From positions 1 through 33,630 of the forward strand of contig NBMF01000001.1 in the NCBI GenBank assembly GCA_002084825.1: DNA of 33,630 nt, in the 5' to 3' direction. The DNA is from Fusobacteriia bacterium 4572_74 (GTDB taxonomy: Bacteria; Fusobacteriota; Fusobacteriia; Fusobacteriales; Fusobacteriaceae). Of the stretch, positions 1 to 8,924 are shown one piece after another. The translations under genes and the position numbers were made by a program. Position 1 is the stretch's first letter, and each line of letters begins with the position of its first letter. A model generated the notes under the pieces. It was not told the origin of the DNA. It searched no databases and saw only the letters and a program-made list of their open reading frames with translations.

Positions 1-29
1 AAATAGGACTTTCGAGTTCTATTTTTTTA
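1..29 (+). terminator. Intrinsic terminator of an upstream gene
   Basis: A 10-bp stem (positions 1-10 and 15-24, one G-U pair) closes a TTCG loop and runs into a T tract. It probably ends a gene just left of the window; dnaA would be typical in front of a yaaA-recF cluster, but that gene is not visible here. Confidence 0.75.
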
Positions 30-118
30 TTTCTGAGACCCTCTAATATGTCAATTAAGGGTAGTTAAAAAACTTTTTAATGACGGGATTAAGATAGATT
101 GTTAAGAACCCATTTTAA

Positions 119-147
119 TTGATAATAAAGGGGAAATGTGATAATAT
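119..147 (+). promoter_or_regulatory. Candidate promoter for the yaaA-recF-dciA cluster
   Basis: TTGATA (119-124) and TAATAT (142-147) are separated by 17 bp, a good sigma-70-type match in the otherwise empty 250 bp before the S4 gene. The -10 lies in the first copy of a direct repeat, ATGTGATAATAT (136-147) and ATGTGATTATAT (153-164), which could be a regulator site. I saw no convincing DnaA boxes in 30-276. Confidence 0.45.
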
Positions 148-276
148 ATAATATGTGATTATATTGAATAGATAATCTAAATTTTATTAAAATTAATCTT
201 TACTTTGAAATTTTTTTTTAAAGGGATAGAGATTAAGTTGGTTTAGAAAATATTCAATTAACTTGGAGGTAAAAAA

Positions 277-486
277 ATGGAGAAAATAAAAATTACAACG
301 GAATTTATTAAATTAGACCAATTATTAAAGTGGGCCAATATAGTAGGTAGTGGATCAGATGCAAAACATATAATTATAGAAGAGATGGTTAAAGTAAATG
401 GTGAGATAGAAACTAGAAGAGGAAAAAAGATTCGTGTAGGAGATGTCGTAGAATTTGATGGTAAAGAGATTGAAGTAATTGCGTAA
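277..486 (+). CDS. yaaA: S4 domain-containing RNA-binding protein YaaA
   Basis: This 69-residue protein consists almost entirely of one S4 RNA-binding fold. The recognisable core is the stretch LDQLLKWANIVGSGSDAK followed by a beta-hairpin region (VKVNGEIETRRGKKI). The size and position directly upstream of recF match the small S4 protein YaaA/RlbA found beside recF in many Gram-positive bacteria and Fusobacteria. Such proteins are thought to bind structured RNA or ribosomes; the exact role is not settled. The start is supported by GGAGG seven bases upstream. It is probably co-transcribed with recF, whose start lies 11 bases downstream. A longer minus-strand reading frame over the same bases is a shadow. 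Confidence 0.9.
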   Translation: MEKIKITTEFIKLDQLLKWANIVGSGSDAKHIIIEEMVKVNGEIETRRGKKIRVGDVVEFDGKEIEVIA

Positions 487-497
487 GAGGTGCTAAA

Positions 498-1580
498 ATG
501 CAAATCCTGGATATGAATATGATCAATTTTAGAAACTTAGATGATGAACACTTGGAATTTGATCGTAGATTTAACTTGTTTTTAGGAAAAAATGGCCAAG
601 GGAAAACCAGTATATTAGAGGCTGTTTATTTTACGGTTACAGGAAAGAGTTTTCGAACTAGTAAAAATAAGGAAATGATAAAGTATGGTCACCAGAAGAT
701 GGGAGCTTTTGTTAACTATGAGGATAGGATAGCACGGAAATCCATATCGGTAAAGGTAGATGAAAAGAAAAAGATATATTCCTATAATAGGAAATCTATT
801 AAGTATGATGAATTTTTAGGTAAATTAAATATTATATCTTTTATACCAGAAGATATAGAGCTTATTATTGGGTCACCTAGCGTAAGGAGATCATTCTTTG
901 ACTATGAGATAGCTCAGGCAGATCCTGAGTACTACCTTTATTTAAAGTCGGTATCCAAACTGTTAAAATTTAGAAACAAATATCTAAAAGACAGAAATAC
1001 CAAAAATTCAATGTTTGAGATCTATAATTTGGAGTTTATAAAATATGCATCATTAGTAGTAAAGAAAAGGATTGATTATGTAAAAAACGTTTCGAGGTTG
1101 TTATCTTTAAACTATCGAAAGTTATTTGATGGAGAAAAAGAGTTAACCTTAGGCTATAAATCCTTTTTGGGAGAGCTAAGATCTCCTACTTTAGAGGAGA
1201 TAGAGGGAAAAATCAGAAAAAGTTGTGAAGAGGTAAGAGATCGGGAATTACGATATGGATATTCCCTTGTTGGTCCCCAAAGAGATGATTTTATCTTCCT
1301 GCTGGAAAATAAGGAAGCTAAATCCTATTCATCCCAAGGGGAGAAAAAATCCATAGTATTTGCCCTAAAAATATCTGAGATAGATATGATAATAAAGGAA
1401 AAAAAAGAAATACCTGTCTTTATAATAGATGATATATCATCTTATTTTGACTCTATAAGAAAGGAAAATATATTGAAATATTTTCAGAAGAGAGAGATAC
1501 AATTATTTATTAGTTCTACCTCAGATCTAGAGATAGAAGCGAAAAGATTTCATGTACACAGAGGTGAGATAGATGGTTAA
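498..1580 (+). CDS. recF: DNA replication and repair protein RecF
   Basis: RecF is an SMC-like ABC ATPase that loads RecA at single-strand gaps together with RecO and RecR. The 360-residue product has the usual family length. It starts with the typical strand order and a Walker A at residues 30-37 (GKNGQGKT), has a signature region around residue 277 (SSQGEKKS), and a Walker B/D-loop near residue 310 (VFIIDDISSYFD). The start ATG follows AGAGGTG at a normal distance. The last 8 bases overlap the start of the DciA-like gene, indicating translational coupling. The identification rests on motifs plus gene order between yaaA and gyrB and is close to certain. Confidence 0.95.
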   Translation: MQILDMNMINFRNLDDEHLEFDRRFNLFLGKNGQGKTSILEAVYFTVTGKSFRTSKNKEMIKYGHQKMGAFVNYEDRIARKSISVKVDEKKKIYSYNRKSIKYDEFLGKLNIISFIPEDIELIIGSPSVRRSFFDYEIAQADPEYYLYLKSVSKLLKFRNKYLKDRNTKNSMFEIYNLEFIKYASLVVKKRIDYVKNVSRLLSLNYRKLFDGEKELTLGYKSFLGELRSPTLEEIEGKIRKSCEEVRDRELRYGYSLVGPQRDDFIFLLENKEAKSYSSQGEKKSIVFALKISEIDMIIKEKKEIPVFIIDDISSYFDSIRKENILKYFQKREIQLFISSTSDLEIEAKRFHVHRGEIDG

Positions 1581-2412
1581 AAATCTAGTAGATGTAAGTG
1601 ATCTTATGGACGCAGCTATAACTAAGAGCCGATTACTAAAGGAAGGTATTTTAAAATCAGAGTGGGATAAGATAGTGGGGGAACTTTCTAAAAAAAGTTT
1701 TGTTATTTTCTTGAAAAATGGAAAACTTTTTGTAGGGGTAGAAAATTCTATCTGGATCCAGCAGATGAATTTTCAAAAACAATCTATTATAAAAAAAAAC
1801 AATGAATTTTTAGGTGGAGATTATGTGAGTGAAATAATCTTTAAAATTGGAAAAAAAGATACTAAGGATTATTTTTTGAGTGAAAAAGAAAGAGATGATT
1901 CCATAGATCTAGACAGTGTGATCTTAACCGATGAAGAATATTTACAGATGGAAGAGGAATTGATGGAAATTGAGAATGATCTTATAAAAAAACAGACAAA
2001 GGTTGTTTTGGAAAAGTCATATAAACGAAAAAAATATCTGAAGCTTCATGGATATAAGCAATGTAAGTGTGGAATTTATTATAGTTCTATAGAGCCTATG
2101 TGTGCTATATGTATGAATAAAGAAGTCTTAAAATTAGAAGAAACCCTTATGAAGGCGTTTAAAAATGGGAAAATGTTGAAATATTCCCAGGCTGTAAAAG
2201 AGATAGAAACCTTGACAGAAAAAGAATATAATAGGATAAAATTAAAAAAACTGTCTAAGATAAAAAAAGATATAGATATTTATTTGAGGAACGGGAAAAA
2301 AAATCTAGCTTTTGAGTTATCTAAACTATATTTTAGAATAGATTTAGGTGAATTAGAAGATGAATATATAGAGAAAAGAGCAGAGGAATTTATACAACTG
2401 TTAAAGAAATAA
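1573..2412 (+). CDS. DciA-like (DUF721) replicative helicase-associated protein with cysteine-rich C-terminal extension
   Basis: The N-terminal ~90 residues match the DUF721/DciA pattern: a short helix, then LLKEGILKSEWDKIVG and a strand-rich KH-like part with GVENSIWIQQM. DciA is the ancestral bacterial factor that acts on the replicative helicase DnaB, and the position between recF and gyrB is characteristic. At 279 residues it is much longer than a bare DciA domain. The extension is charged, contains a CKCGIYY...CAIC cysteine set near residues 163-180 that looks like a zinc ribbon, and ends in lysine/glutamate-rich helices. The start overlaps recF and is preceded by GGTGAG. The family call is fairly sure; the function of the tail is unknown. 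Confidence 0.75.
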   Translation: MVKNLVDVSDLMDAAITKSRLLKEGILKSEWDKIVGELSKKSFVIFLKNGKLFVGVENSIWIQQMNFQKQSIIKKNNEFLGGDYVSEIIFKIGKKDTKDYFLSEKERDDSIDLDSVILTDEEYLQMEEELMEIENDLIKKQTKVVLEKSYKRKKYLKLHGYKQCKCGIYYSSIEPMCAICMNKEVLKLEETLMKAFKNGKMLKYSQAVKEIETLTEKEYNRIKLKKLSKIKKDIDIYLRNGKKNLAFELSKLYFRIDLGELEDEYIEKRAEEFIQLLKK

Positions 2413-2432
2413 AATTTAGGAGGGTAAAATAG

Positions 2433-4349
2433 ATGAGTAATAATTATGATGCTTATGATGCAGCACATATAACGGTTTTAGAAGGACTGGAAGCCGTTAG
2501 AAAAAGACCGGGAATGTATATTGGTTCTACATCTGAAAGGGGACTACACCATCTTGTATGGGAAGTAGTGGATAACTCAGTAGACGAAGCCTTGGCAGGA
2601 TATTGTGATAATATAATTATAAATGTATTGGAAGATAATATAATTGAGGTAATCGATAACGGAAGGGGTATTCCTACAGGAATCCATCCTAAACATAAAA
2701 AATCAGCACTAGAAATTGTGTTGACAGTATTGCATGCTGGCGGGAAGTTTGAAAATGATAACTATAAGGTATCAGGGGGACTTCATGGAGTAGGTATCTC
2801 AGTAGTAAATGCCCTCTCTGAATGGATGGAAGTCTATGTAAAAAGAGAAGGACAAATTTTCCACCAAAGATTGGAAAGAGGAAAACCTATGTTTGATGTA
2901 AAAACAATAGGTAAAACTAATGAAACTGGTACTAGGATAGTCTTTAAAGCTGACGATGAGATATTTGAAACTTTAATTTATAGTTTTGAAACTTTAAAAA
3001 ATAGATTAAAAGAATTAGCTTATTTAAATAAAGGCTTAGAGATAGTGCTTACTGATTCTAGAAAAGAGGAAAAAGTAGAGGAAACATTAAAATTTGATGG
3101 TGGTATAGTTGATTTCTTGGCTGAAATAGAAGATGGGAATGAAAAATTAATCAAAGAACCTATTTATATGAAAGGAGAGGCTCAAGGGGTAATCGTAGAG
3201 ATCGCCATGACCTATACAATAAAACAAAGGGAGAGTATATTTTCATTTGTTAATAATATAAATACCCGTGAAGGGGGAACCCATGTAAGTGGTTTTAAGA
3301 CTGCTCTTACCCGTGTAGTAAATGATGTGGCTAAAACTATGGGACTTATAAAAGAAAGAGATGGAAACTTACAAGGAAGTGATATTAGAGAGGGAATGAC
3401 AGCTATTCTATCTTTAAAGGTACCAGATCCACAATTTGAAGGACAGACTAAAACAAAATTAGGAAGTTCGGAAGTTACCAGTATAGTTTCTGGAGTTGTA
3501 GGAAAATATTTAAAGATGCATTTAGAGGATACACCAGCAGATGCTAGGAATGTAATTGAAAAGATTTTGATGTCTAAAAAAGCAAGGGAAGCGGCTAAAA
3601 AAGCAAGGGAATTAGTAATGAGAAAATCTGCTTTAGAAGTAGGATCATTACCTGGAAAACTTGCAGACTGTTCATCTAAAAAACCTGAAGAATCCGAAGT
3701 CTATATAGTAGAGGGAGACTCAGCGGGTGGATCAGCAAAGCAGGGAAGAGACAGACATACTCAGGCTATTTTGCCATTAAGAGGAAAAATACTGAATGTA
3801 GAAAAAGCCGGATTGCATAGAGCCCTTGAAAATACAGAGGTAAGAGCTATGATCACAGCATTTGGTGCTGGAATGAATGATGAGATGAATCTTGAAAAAT
3901 TAAGATACCACAAGATCATAATTATGACCGATGCCGATGTAGATGGAGCTCATATAAGAACTTTAATTTTAACATTCTTATTTAGATATATGCATGATCT
4001 AATAACTAATGGAAACATATATATCGCTCAACCACCGTTATTTAAGATAACAGCAGGAAGATCGGTACAATATGCTTATACAGACAAACAGATGAAGGAT
4101 GCAACAGATCTACTTAATATGGAAAATAGAAGATTTACCCTTCAAAGATATAAAGGATTAGGAGAGATGAATCCAGACCAACTATGGGAAACAACGATGG
4201 ATCCAGATACGAGAACATTATTACAGGTAAGTATAGATGATGCTGTAGAAGCTGATAAGTTATTTGATAAATTAATGGGTGACAAGGTAGAACCTAGAAA
4301 GAAATTTATTGAAGAAGGAGCCGAATTCGTAAAGAACTTGGATATTTAG
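2433..4349 (+). CDS. gyrB: DNA gyrase subunit B
   Basis: GyrB supplies the ATPase and part of the DNA-cleavage core of gyrase, which introduces negative supercoils with GyrA. The 638-residue length is that of the short, Gram-positive-type GyrB. In order it shows the GHKL motifs EVVDNSVDEA (near residue 48), DNGRGIPTG (near 77) and GGLHGVG (near 115). These are followed by the transducer domain, the TOPRIM motif EGDSAGGSA (near 427), the metal-binding DADVDGAH (near 500), and the conserved QRYKGLGEM near the C-terminus. The start follows GGAGGG at a good spacing, 20 bases after the DciA-like gene. gyrA follows after a gap rich in inverted repeats. Confidence 0.98.
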   Translation: MSNNYDAYDAAHITVLEGLEAVRKRPGMYIGSTSERGLHHLVWEVVDNSVDEALAGYCDNIIINVLEDNIIEVIDNGRGIPTGIHPKHKKSALEIVLTVLHAGGKFENDNYKVSGGLHGVGISVVNALSEWMEVYVKREGQIFHQRLERGKPMFDVKTIGKTNETGTRIVFKADDEIFETLIYSFETLKNRLKELAYLNKGLEIVLTDSRKEEKVEETLKFDGGIVDFLAEIEDGNEKLIKEPIYMKGEAQGVIVEIAMTYTIKQRESIFSFVNNINTREGGTHVSGFKTALTRVVNDVAKTMGLIKERDGNLQGSDIREGMTAILSLKVPDPQFEGQTKTKLGSSEVTSIVSGVVGKYLKMHLEDTPADARNVIEKILMSKKAREAAKKARELVMRKSALEVGSLPGKLADCSSKKPEESEVYIVEGDSAGGSAKQGRDRHTQAILPLRGKILNVEKAGLHRALENTEVRAMITAFGAGMNDEMNLEKLRYHKIIIMTDADVDGAHIRTLILTFLFRYMHDLITNGNIYIAQPPLFKITAGRSVQYAYTDKQMKDATDLLNMENRRFTLQRYKGLGEMNPDQLWETTMDPDTRTLLQVSIDDAVEADKLFDKLMGDKVEPRKKFIEEGAEFVKNLDI

Positions 4350-4387
4350 GTTTAAATAAAATATTTAATTTAAAAATAAAAAATAGT

Positions 4388-4465
4388 AAGAGATAGAATT
4401 TTTTGAATTCTATCTCTTGATAAAGAATCTCCCTTCTCAAAAATAGAGAGGGTGTCCCATGGGAC
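4388..4465 (+). repeat. Three consecutive inverted repeats between gyrB and gyrA
   Basis: The gap holds a perfect 13-bp hairpin (arms 4388-4400 and 4406-4418, loop TTTTG), then a bulged hairpin of CCCTTCTC with GAGAGGG (about 4431-4452), then the 12-bp perfect palindrome GTCCCATGGGAC (4454-4465). None is followed by a U tract, so they are not ordinary terminators. They could control readthrough, mRNA processing or gyrA expression. Confidence 0.6.
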
Positions 4466-4497
4466 GGATGATATAGAAAGTGAATTAGGAGGATTAG

Positions 4498-7326
4498 ATG
4501 TCAAATATAATAACTAGATATATAGAACAAGAGATGAAAGAATCGTATTTAGACTACTCTATGAGTGTAATCGTAAGTAGAGCATTACCAAATGTAAAAG
4601 ACGGACTAAAACCAGTTCATAGAAGAATACTTTTTGCTATGAATGAGTTAGGAATGACTAGTGACAAACCTCATAAAAAATCGGCTAGAATTGTCGGAGA
4701 AGTATTGGGTAAGTACCATCCACATGGAGATACGGCTGTTTATAATACCATGGTTAGAATGGCTCAGGATTTTAACTATAGATATGAGCTGATAGACGGG
4801 CATGGAAACTTTGGATCGATAGATGGAGATTCGGCGGCAGCCATGAGATATACAGAAGCAAGAATGGCTAAAATTACTAAAGAATTATTGGTGGATTTAG
4901 ATAAAAATACTATAGATTATAGAAAAAACTTTGATGATTCATTGGACGAACCTATTGTATTACCTGCAAAATTACCTAACTTATTATTAAATGGAGCAAC
5001 TGGTATCGCAGTCGGAATGGCAACGAATATACCTCCTCATAACTTAGGAGAATTAGTAGATGGAATTCTGGCTATTATAAATAATAGATTAGAGATAAAG
5101 GGTAAAAAAGATACGATCGTAGAAGGATTTGAAAAGATAAAGGAATTGATTATTAACTCTACAGAAAAGATCGATGCAGAGATTAGTTTTGAAAGAATTG
5201 AAAAGATGATTTCAAAAGCCGAAGCATCAGATGAAAATAAATTATTGAATACCATCGAAAAGATAAAGGCTGTTGTAAATAAATCAATAGAAGAAAACGA
5301 TGCACTAAATCTTAAACTTCAAAAAGAAAGAGAAGCTAGAGAAGAATCTTTGGAAGTTGAGAATTATACAGAGATACCAAAAGAACTATCGCTGACTACT
5401 TTTAGAGAAGTAAAAGAAGTGATTTCAGAAATTTTAGGAGATGCAACTAGGATAACTTCAAGAGATCTAATTGAATATATAAGTGGACCTGACTTCCCAA
5501 CTGGTGGAATAATTGATGGGAAAAAGGGTATTTATGATGCCTATACTACCGGAAGAGGTAGGGTAAGAGTAAGAGGAAAAGTAAAGATTGAAGAACATAA
5601 AAATGGAAAGAGTTCTATAATAATTAACGAAGTGCCGTTCCAAGTAAATAAAGCCAGAATGATAGAAAAGATAGCTAACCTTGTGAGAGAAAAAAAGATT
5701 ACAGGAATAACTGATCTTAGAGATGAATCTGATAGAAATGGTATAAGAGTAGTAATCGAGACTAAGAGGGGAGAGGAACCTGAATTAATCCTAAATAAAC
5801 TATATAAATATACTGAGTTACAGAATACATTTGGGATTATCATGTTGGCTTTAGTTGATAATATACCAAAAGTATTGACTCTTAAAGAGATATTGGATCA
5901 TTACATTAACCATAGAATTGATGTAATAACTAGAAGAACTAAGTTCGAGTTGGAAAAAGCTGAGAAAAGATCTCATATTTTAGAAGGATTTAGAATAGCT
6001 TTAGATAACATCGGAGAGATAATTAAGATAGTTAGAGGATCAAAAGATGCCAATGCAGCTAAAGAGATTTTAAAAATAGATTATTCATTCAGTGAAGCTC
6101 AAGCTAGATCGATCTTAGATATGAAATTACAAAGATTAACTGGATTAGAAAGAGATAAAATAGAAAACGAATATATGGCTTTAGTAGAAATAATAAAAGA
6201 ACTAAACTTTATCTTAAACAATGAAAATAAAATTTATGAAATAATAACAGAGGAATTAGAAGAAATAAAAGGAAACTATTCAGATGAAAGGAGAACTCAA
6301 ATAGAAGAATCTAGATTAGATATCAATATAGAGGACTTAATTTCAGATGAGAAGGTAATCGTAACTCTGACTAACAAAGGATATGTAAAGAGAATAAGCC
6401 AGGATAAATACAAAGCACAAAAAAGAGGTGGAAAGGGTGTAAGTAGCCAAAATACCGTAGAGGGTGACTTCGTAGAAAATATGTATGCTGCTTCTAACTT
6501 AGATACCATGATGATCTATACAGACAGTGGAAAGGTATATAGCTTAAAAGTATATGAAATTCCAGAATTTTCTAAACAGGCTAGAGGGAAATTAATAGAA
6601 AATATGATTAATTTAGGAGAAGATGAGAAGGTAAGATCTATAATAAAAGTTAGAGATTTCTCTGAAGAACATGAAGTGTTCTTCTTAACTAGAAATGGTA
6701 TAGTGAAGAAAACCAATCTAAGCCAGTTTAAAAATATCAATAAATCTGGCTTACGTGCTATAAATTTAAAAGATGATGATGATTTAATCTTCGTTGGATT
6801 AATAGATAACAAAAAAAGTGAGGTATTCGTGGCTACAAAACTAGGATATTCTATAAAATTCCCGCAAGATAATGTAAGATCTATGGGAAGATCAGCGACT
6901 GGGGTAAAGGGAATTACTCTGCGTCCAGAAGATAAAGTAGTATCAGGAGTAATAGTAGAGTGTGAAGATGCTAAAATCCTTACTATAACTGAAAATGGAT
7001 ATGGAAAAAGAACGAGAATAAGTGGTTACACTAGCCAATCTAGGGGTGGGAAAGGTGTGATTAATATTAGAGTAAGTGCTAGAAATGGAAAGGTTGTAGA
7101 TGTAAAATCTGTAATGGATGATGAAGAATTGTTGGCTATCACTTCAAATGGGGTGGTAATCAGAACTCCAGTAGAAAATATATCTTTAATTGGAAGAGCA
7201 ACTCAAGGTGTAAAGATTATGAGAGTAGAAGATTCGGAACATGTAGTTTCTACAATTAAGGTAAAAAGAAATCTAGAAGAACTTATTGAAGAGGAACTTT
7301 CGGAGAACACAGAAGAAAAAAAATAA
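4498..7326 (+). CDS. gyrA: DNA gyrase subunit A, with large internal insertion
   Basis: GyrA carries the catalytic tyrosine that cuts DNA and the wrapping C-terminal domain. The active-site Tyr is Y118 in [11 protein letters not shown]. The C-terminal beta-pinwheel has a GyrA-box variant QKRGGKG near residue 640 and a related QSRGGKG near residue 850. The protein is 942 residues, about 120 longer than usual. The excess lies between ILAIIN (ending near residue 195) and [12 protein letters not shown] (starting near 324), where E. coli has only about eight residues. The insert is charged and predicted helical. At the quinolone-determining positions equivalent to E. coli Ser83 and Asp87 this protein has Thr79 and Asn83. 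The start is preceded by AGGAGG. Confidence 0.97.
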   Translation: MSNIITRYIEQEMKESYLDYSMSVIVSRALPNVKDGLKPVHRRILFAMNELGMTSDKPHKKSARIVGEVLGKYHPHGDTAVYNTMVRMAQDFNYRYELIDGHGNFGSIDGDSAAAMRYTEARMAKITKELLVDLDKNTIDYRKNFDDSLDEPIVLPAKLPNLLLNGATGIAVGMATNIPPHNLGELVDGILAIINNRLEIKGKKDTIVEGFEKIKELIINSTEKIDAEISFERIEKMISKAEASDENKLLNTIEKIKAVVNKSIEENDALNLKLQKEREAREESLEVENYTEIPKELSLTTFREVKEVISEILGDATRITSRDLIEYISGPDFPTGGIIDGKKGIYDAYTTGRGRVRVRGKVKIEEHKNGKSSIIINEVPFQVNKARMIEKIANLVREKKITGITDLRDESDRNGIRVVIETKRGEEPELILNKLYKYTELQNTFGIIMLALVDNIPKVLTLKEILDHYINHRIDVITRRTKFELEKAEKRSHILEGFRIALDNIGEIIKIVRGSKDANAAKEILKIDYSFSEAQARSILDMKLQRLTGLERDKIENEYMALVEIIKELNFILNNENKIYEIITEELEEIKGNYSDERRTQIEESRLDINIEDLISDEKVIVTLTNKGYVKRISQDKYKAQKRGGKGVSSQNTVEGDFVENMYAASNLDTMMIYTDSGKVYSLKVYEIPEFSKQARGKLIENMINLGEDEKVRSIIKVRDFSEEHEVFFLTRNGIVKKTNLSQFKNINKSGLRAINLKDDDDLIFVGLIDNKKSEVFVATKLGYSIKFPQDNVRSMGRSATGVKGITLRPEDKVVSGVIVECEDAKILTITENGYGKRTRISGYTSQSRGGKGVINIRVSARNGKVVDVKSVMDDEELLAITSNGVVIRTPVENISLIGRATQGVKIMRVEDSEHVVSTIKVKRNLEELIEEELSENTEEKK

Positions 7327-7383
7327 GAAAAAAAAGGAAGATATATAGTTTTGTAGAAAGACATAAGTACTAAGCAAGTTAGA

Positions 7384-7428
7384 AATAACGAATAATGAAT
7401 AATTGTTGATTATTCATTATTCGTTATT
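7384..7428. repeat. Perfect 20-bp inverted repeat upstream of the stress-protein gene
   Basis: AATAACGAATAATGAATAAT (7384-7403) is exactly mirrored at 7409-7428 around a TGTTG loop. It ends only a few bases before the ribosome-binding site GGAGGG of the next gene and has no U tract. It may be a hairpin that ends or stabilises the gyrA mRNA, or one copy of a dispersed short palindromic repeat. Confidence 0.75.
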
Positions 7429-7445
7429 CAAATGGAGGGATATTT

Positions 7446-8222
7446 ATGTTAAATAGAATTTTGATTTTATTCGGGAATGAACTGGACAAAAATAATTTAC
7501 TTAAAACAGGACAGCATTTAAAAGAAAAGTATGGAACAGAAGTGTATGGGCTATATATTAGAGATATAAGAAAGTATGAAGTATTGCCTCCTACAGTAGA
7601 GGGATTAGTAGTAGATAACTCAGCTAATTTTTTGATTAGAGAGTGGGAAAAATCAGAAAATATCCAGGTGGAAGAGTTACAAAAAATATTTAAAAATTAT
7701 TTCCCATTGAATCATCTATTAATAGAAGAAGGCGTTGTCCAAGAGATAGTACAAGAAAAAATGTTGGGATTTGATCTGATAATAGTTGAAAAATCTAAGA
7801 CTATTACGGCTGACCAAAAAGATCTTCTCAGACATCATTATAAACCTGTTCTACTAATTCCTGAAAATAATAGTTTAAAAGTAGAAAAAGTAATGATTGC
7901 CAACGACAAAAGTGAAAGGGTAAATAAATCTATCTTTACCTTTTTAAATATGTTTGGTAAATTAAATGATTTTACCTCTGTAGCTGTAAATTTAGATGAT
8001 GAAACTGATAATGAATTTTCAAAATATATGGAAATAGCAGGGAAAACATTGAATACTTTGGAATTAGAGGGGAAACCTATAAATATAATCTCTGAAAAGA
8101 GTGAAGAATTTGATGTCTTAATTATGGGAGATCTTAAACACTCTTTCCTATTGGAAAGACTGACTGGAAATACAGGTCTAAAATTATTGGAAAATATAGA
8201 TATTCCTATATTTATAGGATGA
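7446..8222 (+). CDS. Universal stress protein-like protein (two degenerate UspA domains)
   Basis: The 258-residue protein looks like two tandem universal-stress-protein folds. The first opens with a hydrophobic strand (RILILFG) and ends at LLRHHYKPVLLIPE. The second starts at VEKVMIANDKSE and ends with GLKLLENIDIPIFIG, the typical Usp C-terminal strand. The glycine-rich ATP-binding motif (G-2x-G-9x-G-S/T) is not clearly conserved, so nucleotide binding is doubtful. Role unknown; Usp proteins generally act in the cytoplasm in stress survival. The start has GGAGGG upstream. It stands alone between the gyrA hairpin and a stem-loop at 8245-8276. Confidence 0.65.
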   Translation: MLNRILILFGNELDKNNLLKTGQHLKEKYGTEVYGLYIRDIRKYEVLPPTVEGLVVDNSANFLIREWEKSENIQVEELQKIFKNYFPLNHLLIEEGVVQEIVQEKMLGFDLIIVEKSKTITADQKDLLRHHYKPVLLIPENNSLKVEKVMIANDKSERVNKSIFTFLNMFGKLNDFTSVAVNLDDETDNEFSKYMEIAGKTLNTLELEGKPINIISEKSEEFDVLIMGDLKHSFLLERLTGNTGLKLLENIDIPIFIG

Positions 8223-8244
8223 TTTTTTATATAAATAAAAATTT

Positions 8245-8276
8245 TTTAGGAGGAGAGCCAGTGTTCTTCTCCTAAA
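8245..8276 (+). terminator. Stem-loop after the stress-protein gene
   Basis: TTTAGGAGGAGA (8245-8256) pairs with TCTTCTCCTAAA (8265-8276) with one G-U pair. The tail is T/A-rich but not a run of Ts, so this may be a weak terminator or an mRNA end-protecting structure. Confidence 0.5.
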
Positions 8277-8325
8277 TTAATTTAGACTCTTTCAATGTTA
8301 AAAGAAAGAGGCGAAAGGAGTCATT

Positions 8326-8781
8326 ATGAAAATATTGATAGTATCGGATAGTCATTCGAGGCTGGATAATTTGATGAAAATATGGGAGAAGGAAGTTCCG
8401 GATGTGGTTATCTCAGCTGGAGACTATAGCAAAGATGTTGAGGAGCTATCGTATGTATATGTAGATTCTAAATATTATATAGTCAGAGGAAACTGTGATT
8501 ATATGGATCATAATACGAAGGATACTTTAGAATTTGAACTCTTAGGTAAAAAAATATTTTTGACTCATGGTCATCTATACGGAGTTAAGATAAGTTATGA
8601 TTATTTGAGGATGGAGGCTAAGGATAGAGGTAATGATCTATGTATCTTTGGACATACACATATCCCTTATTTAGAGGAAGAAGAGATGATTTTATTCAAT
8701 CCAGGAGCAGTGAAGGATGGGCTGTATGGTATATTGAATATAAATAATGATAAAATCAATATAGAGCATAGGAAACTATAA
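8326..8781 (+). CDS. YfcE/MJ0936-family metallophosphoesterase
   Basis: This 151-residue protein has the complete calcineurin-like phosphodiesterase motif series. The order is DSHS near residue 8, a GD motif in SAGDYS, GNCD near residue 60 (VRGNCDYMD), THGH near residue 86 and GHTH near residue 110 (FGHTHIPY), ending with FNPGA. Length and motifs match the YfcE/MJ0936 group of two-metal phosphodiesterases, whose natural substrate is not established. The ATG is preceded by AAAGGAG. The ribosome-binding site lies inside one of two mutually exclusive hairpins (see findings). It is encoded alone, followed by an inverted repeat and then pheS. Confidence 0.88.
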   Translation: MKILIVSDSHSRLDNLMKIWEKEVPDVVISAGDYSKDVEELSYVYVDSKYYIVRGNCDYMDHNTKDTLEFELLGKKIFLTHGHLYGVKISYDYLRMEAKDRGNDLCIFGHTHIPYLEEEEMILFNPGAVKDGLYGILNINNDKINIEHRKL

Positions 8782-8796
8782 ACCAAAAAAAAGTAT

Positions 8797-8819
8797 GATA
8801 ATTATCAAAAATTTGATAA
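8797..8819. repeat. Overlapping palindromes upstream of pheS
   Basis: GATAATTATC (8797-8806) is a perfect palindrome that overlaps TTATCAAA-AA-TTTGATAA (8802-8819), a perfect 8-bp inverted repeat with a 2-bp spacer. This could be an operator or the end of the phosphodiesterase transcript. No regulator can be named from the sequence. Confidence 0.45.
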
Positions 8820-8924
8820 AATACTATGAGATTAATGATATAAGTACCCGTAAAGGGCATCACCAATATACTATTAATTTACTTTATAAATATAGGATAT
8901 TGTGAGAAGTATTTAGGAGGCAAA

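Noticed and set aside
1-276. Replication origin next to recF-gyrB-gyrA
   Set aside because: The gene order suggests oriC may be near, but no DnaA-box cluster (TTATCCACA-like) is visible in this stretch.
8797-8819. Fur-box-like palindrome upstream of pheS
   Set aside because: GATAATTATC resembles half of a Fur box, but the full consensus is not met and neither neighbour is an iron gene.
8782-8924. T-box leader upstream of pheS
   Set aside because: I could not find the conserved antiterminator bulge or a specifier-loop arrangement, and there is no terminator before pheS.
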